Shown piece by piece: positions 26,837-35,949 of a DNA stretch of 64,000 nt. The notes beneath the pieces were generated by a model. It did no database searches and had not been told where the DNA came from. It saw only the letters and a list, made by a program, of their open reading frames with translations. Position 1 is the stretch's first letter. The number at the start of each line of letters is the position of its first letter. A program made the translations under genes and the position numbers. Source of the DNA: Lysinibacillus odysseyi (GTDB lineage: Bacteria; Bacillota; Bacilli; Bacillales_A; Planococcaceae); contig JABUKB010000002.1 of assembly GCA_014595895.1 (NCBI GenBank), positions 62,001 through 126,000 of the forward strand, in the 5' to 3' direction.

Positions 26837-26860
26837 TATCCTGCATGAACGGGTAGTAAT
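26837..26860. repeat. solo copy of the hairpin-element end
   Basis: TATCCTGCATGAACGGGTAG followed by TAAT repeats, with a few mismatches, the first 24 bases of the element at 25901, in the same orientation. It lies between the response-regulator stop and the CcdA-like start. Confidence 0.55.
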
Positions 26861-26870
26861 TTATTATAGG

Positions 26871-27545
26871 TTAACTCCACTTATAACCGATTCCCCACGC
26901 AGTTTTTAGAAAATCTTCTGTTGGGAATCCAGCTTTTTTCAGTTTATCTCTCAAATTGCGAATATGGGAATCTACCGTTCGGATATCTGTTTCTGTTTCG
27001 TACTCCCACGCAATCGCCAGCAATTCCTCCCGGGTATACGTTTTAGTAGGTCTCGAAATAAATGCTTTTATAATAGAAAATTCCTTCCATGTCAGCTGGA
27101 CAGTTTTATCTAAATATTGCAAGGAGTACATTTCCGTGTCCAAAATATAATCGTTATAAGTTATAGATGTCTTCTTTGTTTCATCAGAAGCACGACGGAG
27201 TAACGCATTTACTCTTGCCATCAATTCTCTTTCATCAAAAGGTTTTGTAATATAATCATCTGCCCCTGTGTTCAAACCTTTTACTACCTCTACTTTGTCT
27301 GTTCTTGCCGTAAGCATGATGATTGGTACATTTGAAAATGCACGAATGGATTTACATACCTCCCATCCATTCATTTCAGGCATCATGACATCTAATAACA
27401 CAAGATTGATTTTTTCTTTTTTTACTATTTCTATCGCGTGTTTGCCTCTTGTTTCTTTTATGCACGTATATCCTTGAGGGATTAGAAATAACTCCACTAA
27501 GTCCAGCATTCTTTGTTCATCATCAACTAAAAGAATTGTTTGCAT
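26871..27545 (-). CDS. OmpR/PhoB-family response regulator
   Basis: A 224-residue two-domain regulator. In the receiver domain the acidic pocket is VDDE, the phospho-acceptor Asp lies in LVLLDVMMPEMNGW, and the Thr and Lys are in MLTARTD and YITKPFDERE. The C-terminal winged helix shows TWKEFSIIKAFISRPTKTYT and DIRTVDSHIRNLRDKL. It acts with the sensor kinase encoded just upstream (two-base gap between kinase stop and this ATG; GGAGG lies inside the kinase 3' end). Probable targets are the adjacent CcdA-like and CopL-like genes, inferred from position. Confidence 0.93.
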   Translation of the reverse strand: MQTILLVDDEQRMLDLVELFLIPQGYTCIKETRGKHAIEIVKKEKINLVLLDVMMPEMNGWEVCKSIRAFSNVPIIMLTARTDKVEVVKGLNTGADDYITKPFDERELMARVNALLRRASDETKKTSITYNDYILDTEMYSLQYLDKTVQLTWKEFSIIKAFISRPTKTYTREELLAIAWEYETETDIRTVDSHIRNLRDKLKKAGFPTEDFLKTAWGIGYKWS

Positions 27546-27547
27546 GA

Positions 27548-28921
27548 TCAAACCTCCGACTGTAACGTTATTGTAAATGTACTCCCTTCTCCCAATTTGC
27601 TTTCCACTTCAATCCTGCCGCCATGAGCCTCTACTAGTTCTTTCACAATCGCCAGTCCCATTCCTGAACCGCCATATGCACGCGATCTTGACTTTTCCAC
27701 CCTGTATAACTTTTCAAAAATAAACTCCGTTTCACCTGCGGGTATCCCCATTCCTGTATCCGTGACAGAAATGATGGTTTCTTTCCCTCTTTGATAAGCT
27801 TTTAAAGTAACCTGTGCATTTTCATTTGAATACTTCAAAGCATTATCTAATAAATTGAGTATAATTTGTTCCAATCGTAAGGAATCGGCATAGAGTTGGA
27901 AGTCTTCTTCACAAACAAGATGCAATCTCATTTTTTTCGTTTCATAGGAAGGTGCAACGAGCTTACAAATATTTTGCAAAAATGGATAAGCCCCAAAATA
28001 ACTTTTCGATACGGTAAAGGACGTTTCATCCATTCTCGCCAGATCTAATAAATCTTTCACTAAATTCTTCATTCGCTCTGACTCTTCGCCAATAATGTCG
28101 AGATAGTAATTGCGTTCTTTGTCAGCCAACCCTTTTCTCATGGCTACTTTTGAATACCCTATTAGGTAGGTTAGAGGTGTACTTAATTCATGGGCAATCG
28201 ATGCAAGAAATTCATTGCGCTCGTTTTTTAAATGTTCCAGGTCATTGGCCAATTTTTGAATAGAACTCGATAGCTCGCCTAATTCGTCTTTACTTGCATA
28301 AGGCAACCTTACGTCAAAATCCCCTTTACTTAATTTTTGAGTCGCCTCTTTCATCTGAATCAATGGTCTTGTCAGAACCTTTGATAATAAAGCATAGATC
28401 ATAAACAATACAATAAAACTTGTAATGCCTGCTATGACAAAGTGGGTATTCATATCATCAACCATTTGGTTCATGGAGTCGGTACTCTGAAACATAAGGA
28501 TATAACCAGATTGATCTCCCTTTATGCGATAGGGATGTGCGCTCACAATATAAGGTGAATTTCGCCAATCGGAAACTAATATCGTATCTTTTTCCTGGTC
28601 AAGGTCGCTTAGTAAAAATTGATATTCCTCTAGCAGCATAGAAGATTTATCAGAACTGCCAATGATGTCACCGGTACCATTTATAATCATCACTTCTCGT
28701 ACTTTATGCTCTTCCATTAAGACAATATGTTGAATGGTCATATCTGAATAATTTTCTATTAATACATCCCGGTGGTTTGCACCGTTTACTAATAATGTAG
28801 AAAACTCTTCTTCCACTCTCGTATGAATCATATTTTGGTGAAGATAATACATAAAAAATGACTGCATGATGAGCACAGCAAGAAAAAAATACATTGCTAG
28901 CTTTGTAGAGATTCTGTTCAC
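27548..28921 (-). CDS. sensor histidine kinase with extracellular Cache-like domain
   Basis: A 457-residue membrane kinase. Two membrane helices (residues about 8-27 and 160-182) flank an extracellular domain of about 130 residues that reads like a Cache/PAS fold (VREVMIINGTGDIIGSSDKS). A HAMP linker, the HisKA phospho-acceptor in ASIAHELSTPLTYLIGYS, and an HATPase_c domain with NLLDNALKYS, VTDTGMGIP and GGSGMGLAIVKELV follow. The GTG start is preceded by GGAGAGAGGG. It forms an operon with the response regulator. The ligand is not evident; copper or envelope stress is plausible from the neighbouring lipoprotein. Confidence 0.93.
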   Translation of the reverse strand: MNRISTKLAMYFFLAVLIMQSFFMYYLHQNMIHTRVEEEFSTLLVNGANHRDVLIENYSDMTIQHIVLMEEHKVREVMIINGTGDIIGSSDKSSMLLEEYQFLLSDLDQEKDTILVSDWRNSPYIVSAHPYRIKGDQSGYILMFQSTDSMNQMVDDMNTHFVIAGITSFIVLFMIYALLSKVLTRPLIQMKEATQKLSKGDFDVRLPYASKDELGELSSSIQKLANDLEHLKNERNEFLASIAHELSTPLTYLIGYSKVAMRKGLADKERNYYLDIIGEESERMKNLVKDLLDLARMDETSFTVSKSYFGAYPFLQNICKLVAPSYETKKMRLHLVCEEDFQLYADSLRLEQIILNLLDNALKYSNENAQVTLKAYQRGKETIISVTDTGMGIPAGETEFIFEKLYRVEKSRSRAYGGSGMGLAIVKELVEAHGGRIEVESKLGEGSTFTITLQSEV

Positions 28922-29188
28922 TTAGACCCTCTCTCCTTCTGTTGGAAAATAGTATAAACAATAAATGTGGAGAAATTATGCAAATCAATCCATCCATTTG
29001 GATTGTCATCCTATGCAATGCACTCATTTCATTCTACCTGATCTGCCATCCTATTTATCTGCGTATTTATGACTTTCTGCAAGCTAGTTCATGTATTTAT
29101 AAATTTCCTATCAAAAATTAGTTCAAATAAATTGCATTTTGTACAATGTTTGTATAGTCTAAAAGTATAAAATAATAGGAGGGACATT

Positions 29189-30871
29189 ATGACTATTAGT
29201 AAAAAGCTTTATAGCGCGTTTTCAATTACTATTGTATTACTTTTGGTAGTGTCGGTATTTACTTATGCAAGACTAAATACATTAGACAAAACATATACAG
29301 AGTTAATTGAAAACAGATTAGAACAAGTATATGTTGCCGGGGATATTGAATTTTCCGTTTCGCAGCAGGGTCTTCATATCCGTCATTATGTATTAACAGG
29401 AGACAAGCAAGCACTTGAGCGATACGAAAATTCTGTTAAAGAGGTGGATGAAAAAATTGCCATCTACCAAGGTCTAGTTACCACTGATTATGGAAGAGAA
29501 TTATCTCAAAATATCGCTGAGGTCACACAAACCTACCAAGAACAAGCGGCAGCTCTGATTAATACATATGAAATGGGACAACAAGACCGTGCGATTGCGA
29601 TGATTAATGAAATGAAGGAAACAGCCGATCAGCAATTAATGCTGGCAGATAAAATTTTGAAACGTAACCGAGATTTATTTGCCGAGACTTCCCAAAAAGC
29701 AACAAATATTGTAGAAAGAACTGGATTTGTGCTAATGATTTTAACAGGTCTAGGTATTATTCTTTCTCTTATTATACTAAGCCTCATCATCCGTACGATT
29801 AGTACACCTATTAAAAGGTTGACACAATCTGTACAGGAAATGGCAAAAGGCAATTTACGAGTCGACGATATAACTGTGAAGTCAAAGGACGAAATTTCCA
29901 GTTTGGCGCATTCCTTTAATGAAATGAAGGTAAATATCATTTCTTTATTACAACTTGCTGATAATAATGCCACGAATCTGTCCTCTGTTGCTACACAGTT
30001 AAGAAGAAATTCGCAAGATTTAACTACTATTTCGGAATCTGTACAAGATTCTACAGAAGATATTGTATCAAAAATTGAATATACAGCTCAGTCTACAGAA
30101 GAAAGCGCGGCAGCCATGGACGATACAGCAAAAGGGGTGCAGCAAATTGCTGAACTTACCCAAGAACTCCATGCTAGCACACAAGTATCACGCGACTTAG
30201 CAAACCATGGCCAGGAAAGTATTTTCAATGCTAAAGATAAAATGCATACAATCGAAAACATGACAAAGCATACGACAGAACGAATCCATCAGCTTGGCAT
30301 TCAGTCGCAGGAAATTCAAGTGATTACAGAAGTCATCACAGGCATTAGTGATCAAACGAATTTACTGGCGTTAAATGCGGCAATTGAAGCAGCAAGAGCT
30401 GGTGAACATGGCAAAGGTTTCGCTGTCGTAGCAGATGAAGTAAGAAAATTAGCAGAGCAATCGAAAGAATCCGCTTCTAATATTGTTACACTAACGTCCG
30501 GTATTTTAACAGAAATTCAGGAAGTGGAAAAAATGATTGAAGCGAATTTATCAGCAGTCGATCAAGGGGTAGACACCATTCAAATTGCTGAGCAATCATT
30601 TATGGAAATTGCGGCAGCCGTGGAAAAAATGATGGACCGTACAGCGGAAGTCTCTGCCGTGACAGAAGAAATTTCAGCATCTGCAGAGCAAGTAGCTGCC
30701 TCTATTTCTGAAATCGCGACCAACGCACAGGGCGTGAATGAGTCCATTGGGCATGTAGCACAAGAGGTAGAAACGCAAACTGCCTCTACCCAAGAAATTA
30801 ATGCTATTGCCGAAAATTTAACGGAAAAGGCAGACGAATTAACAAATAATATTCATAAATTTAGTTTTTAA
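29189..30871 (+). CDS. transmembrane methyl-accepting chemotaxis protein
   Basis: A 560-residue receptor. Membrane helix 1 lies at about residues 7-27. An extracellular four-helix-bundle-type ligand domain of about 150 residues follows ([20 protein letters not shown]). Helix 2 lies near 187-210 ([20 protein letters not shown]), then HAMP, then a signalling domain with tip [20 protein letters not shown] followed by [20 protein letters not shown]. It reports to CheA/CheW. No other chemotaxis gene is adjacent. The ATG follows AGGAGGG. A terminator follows at 30903. Ligand unknown. Confidence 0.92.
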   Translation: MTISKKLYSAFSITIVLLLVVSVFTYARLNTLDKTYTELIENRLEQVYVAGDIEFSVSQQGLHIRHYVLTGDKQALERYENSVKEVDEKIAIYQGLVTTDYGRELSQNIAEVTQTYQEQAAALINTYEMGQQDRAIAMINEMKETADQQLMLADKILKRNRDLFAETSQKATNIVERTGFVLMILTGLGIILSLIILSLIIRTISTPIKRLTQSVQEMAKGNLRVDDITVKSKDEISSLAHSFNEMKVNIISLLQLADNNATNLSSVATQLRRNSQDLTTISESVQDSTEDIVSKIEYTAQSTEESAAAMDDTAKGVQQIAELTQELHASTQVSRDLANHGQESIFNAKDKMHTIENMTKHTTERIHQLGIQSQEIQVITEVITGISDQTNLLALNAAIEAARAGEHGKGFAVVADEVRKLAEQSKESASNIVTLTSGILTEIQEVEKMIEANLSAVDQGVDTIQIAEQSFMEIAAAVEKMMDRTAEVSAVTEEISASAEQVAASISEIATNAQGVNESIGHVAQEVETQTASTQEINAIAENLTEKADELTNNIHKFSF

Positions 30872-30902
30872 TAAGAAAAATACAGCTTCTATGTTTGAAA
30901 TT

Positions 30903-30953
30903 AAAAAAACGCTACTAGGCAAGATGTTTCTTTTCCCTAGTAGCGTCTTTTTA
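30903..30953 (+). terminator. terminator of the chemoreceptor gene
   Basis: Stem ACGCTACTAGG / CCTAGTAGCGT with a 16-base loop, then CTTTTTAG. Confidence 0.85.
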
Positions 30954-31078
30954 GTTTGCCAGTGCTTCTTCTACAATTACACCTTCAGCTTTGATATCTT
31001 CACCAAAGGCCGGTTTTAATATTTTGCCAGATGTTTCGGCAAGAAGCCCTTCGCAACCGGATCATTTAGAAATATAGT
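30951..31078 (-). pseudogene. possible 3' remnant of a lost gene, one frameshift
   Basis: Two overlapping minus-strand frames with good codon character follow the quinone-reductase stop. TIFLNDPVAKGFLPKHLAKY ends in TAA; a second frame, one base shifted, reads LLAETSGKILKPAFGEDIKA and then EGVIVEEALAN before its own TAA. Joining them at the overlap gives one plausible C-terminal tail of about 40 residues (NDPVAKG-LLAETSGK). No start or ribosome site is present. It is probably the end of a gene deleted except for its tail; the family is not recognised. Confidence 0.3.
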
Positions 31079-31079
31079 T

Positions 31080-32057
31080 TTATTCCGTTATAATGACCAC
31101 TTTGCCATTCCCTTTTCCATCGATCACCGTTTGGAACGCTTCACTTGCTTGTGATAGTGGATAGGATTGGCCAATGCTTAGCTGGATTTGTTCTTTTTCA
31201 AGCAACTCGGTTACAGCCTGTACAGCTTCTGCATATTGTTCAGATGTAGCATTCCATAAAATTAGGCCCACAATAGAGCTTTCCTTTTGCATGGCTAAGC
31301 GCGGATTGATTTCTATTGTTCCTCGGTTTCCGACAACCACAATCGTTCCGTTTTTTGCAATCAGCTGCAAATCTGTTTCTAAATTCACATTCGCCAAAAA
31401 TTCAATAATGACATCTGGTTCTCGGCCATTTAGTTGAGCCCGTACATCTTCGAGTGTGTCAGCTGTCACATGATCAAATACAAAATCAGCACCTGCTGCT
31501 TTTACTTGTGCTTTTCCTTCCGCTTGACTCGCTGTGCCGATCACGGTAGCACCTAACGCTTTTGCTATCTGTACCGCAATTAACCCTACACCACCGCTCG
31601 CACCATGAATGAGCACCGTTTGACCAGCTTGCACTTGCCCTCGGTGCACTAATGCGCGGTAGGCTGTCATCGCTGGAACACCTAACGCAGCCCCGACTTC
31701 AAAGGAACAATTATCCGGTAGGCGGTGGACAAACCGACCTTCACAAACCATTGTTTCTGCCAGTGTACCCGTTGAGCGGCCATTTGGAGACACGCCTACC
31801 CATACACGATCCCCTACCTGCACATGCTGAATATCCTCACCGATTTCTTCCACAATCCCTGCACCGTCCACGCCTGGTGTATAAGGCAGGGACGGCACTA
31901 CCGCATACGCCCCCGATAATGTATACGTATCGCTTGGATTCACTCCCGCTGCTTTGATCGCAATGCGCACCTCGTCACGCGCCAAGCCCTTTTCTTCGAT
32001 TGATTGCAAGTGAAGCTGCTCCGCTCCGCCAAACTGATTCACAATAATTCCTTTCAT
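31080..32057 (-). CDS. NADPH:quinone oxidoreductase-type zinc-independent alcohol dehydrogenase
   Basis: A 325-residue medium-chain dehydrogenase/reductase of the quinone oxidoreductase group. The N-terminal GroES-like domain has IKAAGVNPSDTYTLSGAYAV and PYTPGVDGAGIVEEIG. The NADP-binding Rossmann motif is LIHGASGGVGLIAVQIAKAL. Structural-zinc cysteines are absent, as usual for QOR enzymes. It should reduce quinones or enones with NADPH, a detoxification role. It is a single gene; a possible remnant of another gene follows its stop. Confidence 0.88.
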   Translation of the reverse strand: MKGIIVNQFGGAEQLHLQSIEEKGLARDEVRIAIKAAGVNPSDTYTLSGAYAVVPSLPYTPGVDGAGIVEEIGEDIQHVQVGDRVWVGVSPNGRSTGTLAETMVCEGRFVHRLPDNCSFEVGAALGVPAMTAYRALVHRGQVQAGQTVLIHGASGGVGLIAVQIAKALGATVIGTASQAEGKAQVKAAGADFVFDHVTADTLEDVRAQLNGREPDVIIEFLANVNLETDLQLIAKNGTIVVVGNRGTIEINPRLAMQKESSIVGLILWNATSEQYAEAVQAVTELLEKEQIQLSIGQSYPLSQASEAFQTVIDGKGNGKVVIITE

Positions 32058-32270
32058 ATGTATCCCCTCCTGCTTTTATTATACGAGGTTTAAATAAAAC
32101 GAGGTAACAATTTGCTATATTCTGAAAACAACCCCTTACTTTATTTTATATGAATGACTACTATAATTTCCCCTAGAAAATAAAAACAGCAGCAAGGCTT
32201 TGTTTGCCTGCTACCGTTAAAAATCTACCATCTCGAACTCCATAAGACCGGGACGATTCATGTGGATACT

Positions 32271-32846
32271 TTATATTTTGCTTAATGTCTTTTGAAACAT
32301 GGAGACTAATTGTTCGGTATTTAATACTGATTGAATCATTGCTTCCATATATTCCGCTTGATCTAAGGCTGCATAATTCCAGAAAAAACCTTGTTTTTTA
32401 GCATACGCATTTATGAATAGTCGCGTTGTACGCCCATTTCCCTCTCGAAATGGATGAATCATATTGAGCTCAGATTTAAAATAAGCCAGTCTTTCTGCCG
32501 CTTCCTTAATCGACTGCCACTTTGGTTCATTTTGCATTTCGCGGAAAAGTTGCTCCGCCATTCTCGAAATATGCTGCGCTTGGCAAAAACGCGTCGTCCC
32601 CTTCGCCAACTGCACATTCCGCACTTGACCAGCAAATTGATAAATATCCTGAAATAAATAATGATGCAATGCTAGTAGCGTATTCCAATCAAATCGTTCA
32701 AATTGAAAATGACCCTGCTCTATTTCTAAAGACCTTACCATAAAGACATATTGCTCTGCTCTTTCTAAATCATGCAGATTCTCGATCCCTAAGATATTGT
32801 ACTTTACTAAATAATCCTCATCTTCACCAAAATTATACTTTTCCAA
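32271..32846 (-). CDS. Fic-domain AMP-transferase toxin
   Basis: A 191-residue Fic protein. The catalytic motif HPFREGNGRT lies at about residues 139-148 with the complete His, Phe, acidic Glu and GNGR anion hole. The upstream flap region is VRNVQLAKGTTRFCQAQHI. Fic toxins AMPylate targets such as gyrase and topoisomerase IV using ATP. The short single-domain architecture, with no inhibitory helix of its own, matches class I Fic toxins controlled by a separate small antitoxin. The candidate antitoxin gene immediately upstream overlaps its start by 14 bases. A plasmid-type or chromosomal toxin-antitoxin module is therefore likely. Confidence 0.88.
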   Translation of the reverse strand: MEKYNFGEDEDYLVKYNILGIENLHDLERAEQYVFMVRSLEIEQGHFQFERFDWNTLLALHHYLFQDIYQFAGQVRNVQLAKGTTRFCQAQHISRMAEQLFREMQNEPKWQSIKEAAERLAYFKSELNMIHPFREGNGRTTRLFINAYAKKQGFFWNYAALDQAEYMEAMIQSVLNTEQLVSMFQKTLSKI

Positions 32847-33006
32847 GTTTCAACACACCTTTAATCATAGCCGGTGTAAGTGATTTCCCTTTGTTCACAG
32901 TTTCTATGGCTTGAAGGGCTATCTTTTTATCAATGGAAAAGTTCTCAAGTGTTAGATTTTTTTCAACACGTTTAAACATATCCGATTCTAATGTAATTTT
33001 AGACAA
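32833..33006 (-). CDS. candidate antitoxin of the Fic module (VbhA-like position)
   Basis: A 57-residue protein overlapping the Fic start by 14 bases. A TTG start at 33006 is likely, because GAGGGGG lies about nine bases upstream; longer in-frame reading through that site was rejected. The C-terminal half (IDKKIALQAIETVNKGKSLT) has the small helical layout of VbhA-type antitoxins. The canonical inhibitory (S/T)xxxE(G/N) motif is not clear: the best-aligned stretch reads T-V-N-K-G-K, lacking the Glu that blocks ATP. Function as an antitoxin is inferred from position and size. Confidence 0.6.
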   Translation of the reverse strand: MSKITLESDMFKRVEKNLTLENFSIDKKIALQAIETVNKGKSLTPAMIKGVLKLGKV

Positions 33007-33152
33007 TAAAAAATACCCCCTCAATATCTATAAATATGCCCATTTTGTTACCTTTAATTATAAATTAATTATCCCGGAATGTAAAACCAGGAGGGCTTAT
33101 ACATCTCCTTAGCAAATCGTTAAACCATCCTTTAGGGTGGATAGAAAAATGG

Positions 33153-33182
33153 AAAAAGGCATGGGTCCGCTAACCTCATGCC
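33153..33182 (-). terminator. terminator of the geranylgeranyl-reductase-like gene
   Basis: On the minus strand, GGCATGAGGT / ACCCATGCC around a short loop, followed by TTTTTCC. It lies in a 234-bp gap with no other feature. Confidence 0.65.
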
Positions 33183-33258
33183 CACACCTATCCCTTCTTG
33201 CATTCGCTTTATCTTACCTATGAAAGTCCACTTCACTCTATCACAAGGTTTTTCTCCA

Positions 33259-34338
33259 CTACTTCTTTAAGAGCACAGGAATAACTGAACGAATCGCTTT
33301 TAGCTTCAAGAAGTTTTCAGCCTGTCCTGTCAAGAAACCGTATTCCCCAATGGATTTATCCGAACGGTGAAGCATTTTAAAAATACCCTCTAGGATTGTT
33401 TGATTCATTCCATAAGCCACATTGGCGAAATGTTTTTCCCCGTTTAACTTGTTTGCTAATACCTTACGAACTTTGCTATCGTATTGATCTACTTCATTGT
33501 TTGCGATGCACTCTGCAGCAATTTTCCCGGAAATGCATGCGTTATCAATCCCGCCTCCATGAAGCGCAGATACTAAACCGGCTGCATCTCCCGTCAATAG
33601 GGAATTCCCGTGTACTAGATTTTCCGGCATTATCACAGGGCAAATGCCGCCTAATTTACGTGTACGCTCATAAGAAGTCAACTTTTCCCGCTCGATAATC
33701 TCCTCTAATACATTCCATAGATTATCTGTTGTGTCATCAAATATGATTAAACCGACATTTGCTTCTCTGTCACCTTTCGGAAATACCCAGTAATAGCCTT
33801 TATGACGGTCTAAAATTGCAGCAAAAATCTTATCTTTATATTTTGTAAAATCGCCAAGCATGGTATACTGTGCCGTTAAGCCTGAAGTTTCTTTATAGAA
33901 TGATTGCCAGCCGTGAGCTTTCGATGTAACAGACGGAGCTCCTGAAGAATCAATTATATAGTCGTAGTTTGCTGATAGCTCCTTGAATTTATCCTTTGAG
34001 ATAGGCGAATTTTCGTGAATTTGAACACCTAATTCTCTAGCTTCTTTCGCTAAACCGATTTGCCACTCTTGACGGTCAATCATCCATAATTTAATATCCT
34101 CTCCAGTTGGGAATGAATATGTAGTTTTCACTTTAAAATCTAAAGCATCTACTTTAAAACGCAAACCATCTTTTGGTTCGCCTAAAAGATCTAGCGTATC
34201 AAAAAAGCCTTCCGCACATCGGATATGGTCGCCAATTTTATATTGATCAAACAGTTCAACTTCTAACCCTAGTTTCGCTCCTTCAATCGCAGCTGTTAAA
34301 CCAGCTGGTCCCCCACCGATAATAGCAATTCTTTTCAT
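33259..34338 (-). CDS. geranylgeranyl-reductase-family FAD oxidoreductase
   Basis: A 359-residue flavoprotein. The FAD-binding dinucleotide motif at the start is IIGGGPAGLTAAIEGAKLGL. The GGR-family CAEGFF motif, GYYWVFPKGDREANVGLI and the second FAD motif LLTGDAAGLVSALHGGGI all follow in order. Relatives reduce isoprenoid chains of lipids or quinones, or act as halogenase-like monooxygenases. In this organism a role in menaquinone side-chain or isoprenoid-lipid reduction is plausible. There is no membrane helix. Single gene. The upstream 366-bp gap (34339-34704) has only a terminator at its far end. Confidence 0.8.
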   Translation of the reverse strand: MKRIAIIGGGPAGLTAAIEGAKLGLEVELFDQYKIGDHIRCAEGFFDTLDLLGEPKDGLRFKVDALDFKVKTTYSFPTGEDIKLWMIDRQEWQIGLAKEARELGVQIHENSPISKDKFKELSANYDYIIDSSGAPSVTSKAHGWQSFYKETSGLTAQYTMLGDFTKYKDKIFAAILDRHKGYYWVFPKGDREANVGLIIFDDTTDNLWNVLEEIIEREKLTSYERTRKLGGICPVIMPENLVHGNSLLTGDAAGLVSALHGGGIDNACISGKIAAECIANNEVDQYDSKVRKVLANKLNGEKHFANVAYGMNQTILEGIFKMLHRSDKSIGEYGFLTGQAENFLKLKAIRSVIPVLLKK

Positions 34339-34704
34339 AAAAATCCCCCTCGCTTTATCTATTTTATGGAATTATTTCACATTAAATATCCTTTTATAGC
34401 AAAAAGAGTAGCATATTAAACTAACATACAAGTCAATTAACTTTTCACTATCTGCTGCTCACACCGCCACTTATTATAGATTTTATGCTCCTATTAAATG
34501 AAAAAGAACAATTCCAGTCGCTTCAAACTTCTAATAAGCTTGGGAAGTTTCATTCTATAAACTTCCTTGCTTTTTGACGTAATTCTTTCATGATGCCGCT
34601 GCTATTTACTATTTTTAATACATTTTCTGTTCATAAAAAAAAGCAAAAACCCCTCCTATTCAAAGGGTTTTTGCTGATGTTCCCAAACATTCCAACTTTC
34701 TTCT
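34339..34704. other. 366-bp gap without a gene
   Basis: AT-rich spacer between two minus-strand genes. It contains the terminator at 34634-34675 and the promoter region of the geranylgeranyl-reductase-like gene. Nothing else is recognisable. Confidence 0.5.
34634..34675 (-). terminator. terminator of the J-domain-like gene
   Basis: On the minus strand, AGCAAAAACCC / GGGGTTTTTGCT with a 12-base loop and an eight-T tail. Confidence 0.85.
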
Positions 34705-35949
34705 TTATTCACTGCTAAGAGCCGCAGCTTTTTCCTCTAACAGCTGGTCCCATTGTTTTTGATAGCGATGATAAATAAGGGGGTATTGCTGTTGTACATA
34801 GCGAATGCCAGCCACATAGTCTTCCGTTTTCGTTTCAAATTGCGCTATTAGCTCTGGAGGCATCATTTGAGTGGCATATTCCATAATGACATCTTTAACC
34901 CCCGTCTCTTCGTAAAATAACTGGAGAGCCTTTAGTGTGACAGGTGTAAATACATCGCTATCCGCAGTCATACGATTTATTTCCTGCTGCACTTTATCCC
35001 ATTCTTTCAACTTCTGACGGAACTCCTGAACAGTTGGATGCTTCGGGTTGAAATCATGTATTAAATCAAGATAAAAAGCAGCTACGCGTAAATAACCTTC
35101 TGCAAAGTATGCTTCATATTCATTCATAAGCAAATCCGCAATTACCTGTTTATTTTCTTCCTCTTCTTCCTGCATGGCCTGGAAAAAATTCTGCATTGTT
35201 CGCTGAATTTCATGTGCCCGTTCCCATTTATTCAATACAGCCACTGTGTTGATCCACATTATATAAAGATAAATGCAATCCAGCTCTTGTTGTTCTAGCG
35301 ATGCCACTTCTTTTTCTATCAGTGGCAATGCCTCCTCTTCCCGTTCTAACAGCTGATAAATCTGGATAAACAATACACGGTACATATCCATGCATTCTTC
35401 ATTTTCATGACATGCCTCGTTTAATAAATCTAGTGCCTCTTCGGCATAGCCTGCATTTATTAAAAGCTTGCCTGTTATGCCAACCATATCCCAGTACTCT
35501 TCCGGATTGCCATTTTTCAATAAAATTTGCACCTGGTCATTAAATTGTTCCATATCCTCTTTCAATAAATACATTTGAGCTAAGCCTACCCTGGCTTCGA
35601 CCAGATGCGGAGCTTTTTTAAGGACTGTATTAAACAGTTCTTCTGCTTGCGCCCAATTTTTCTGGCTGGTATATTCCAGCGCTTTATATAGAACTTCCTC
35701 CAGGTAGCCTTCGTATTTTCTCCAGATATCATATTTTTGCCGTTCAATTGGGTCGCGTAAGATGTCATAGATTTTTGTGACTTTTTCAAACTCCTCAGGA
35801 TCTTCATCTGATGAATATTGCACAATAAGCTCTGCGTATTTTTCCTCTATTTCTTCTTGACTGGCATTGGAACCTAGCTTTAGGACTTTGTAGTAATCGT
35901 CTGCTGTCACTTTACCGTTTCTTTCATTGTGTGCCGTTTTCTTTTCCAT
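34705..35949 (-). CDS. degenerate J-domain protein with TPR-like repeats
   Basis: A 414-residue protein. The N-terminal 75 residues follow the DnaJ J-domain pattern, including YYKVLKLGSNASQEEIEEKY and ILRDPIERQKYD. The invariant HPD tripeptide needed to stimulate Hsp70 is replaced by Ser46-Ser47-Asp48. The rest is alpha-helical with TPR-like pairs (AQAEELFNTVLKKAPHLVEA; AEEALDLLNEACHENEECMD). It is cytosolic and acidic. It probably acts as a scaffold or J-like adaptor rather than a DnaK activator. The ATG follows AAGAGGGG. Single gene with its own terminator. Confidence 0.78.
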   Translation of the reverse strand: MEKKTAHNERNGKVTADDYYKVLKLGSNASQEEIEEKYAELIVQYSSDEDPEEFEKVTKIYDILRDPIERQKYDIWRKYEGYLEEVLYKALEYTSQKNWAQAEELFNTVLKKAPHLVEARVGLAQMYLLKEDMEQFNDQVQILLKNGNPEEYWDMVGITGKLLINAGYAEEALDLLNEACHENEECMDMYRVLFIQIYQLLEREEEALPLIEKEVASLEQQELDCIYLYIMWINTVAVLNKWERAHEIQRTMQNFFQAMQEEEEENKQVIADLLMNEYEAYFAEGYLRVAAFYLDLIHDFNPKHPTVQEFRQKLKEWDKVQQEINRMTADSDVFTPVTLKALQLFYEETGVKDVIMEYATQMMPPELIAQFETKTEDYVAGIRYVQQQYPLIYHRYQKQWDQLLEEKAAALSSE

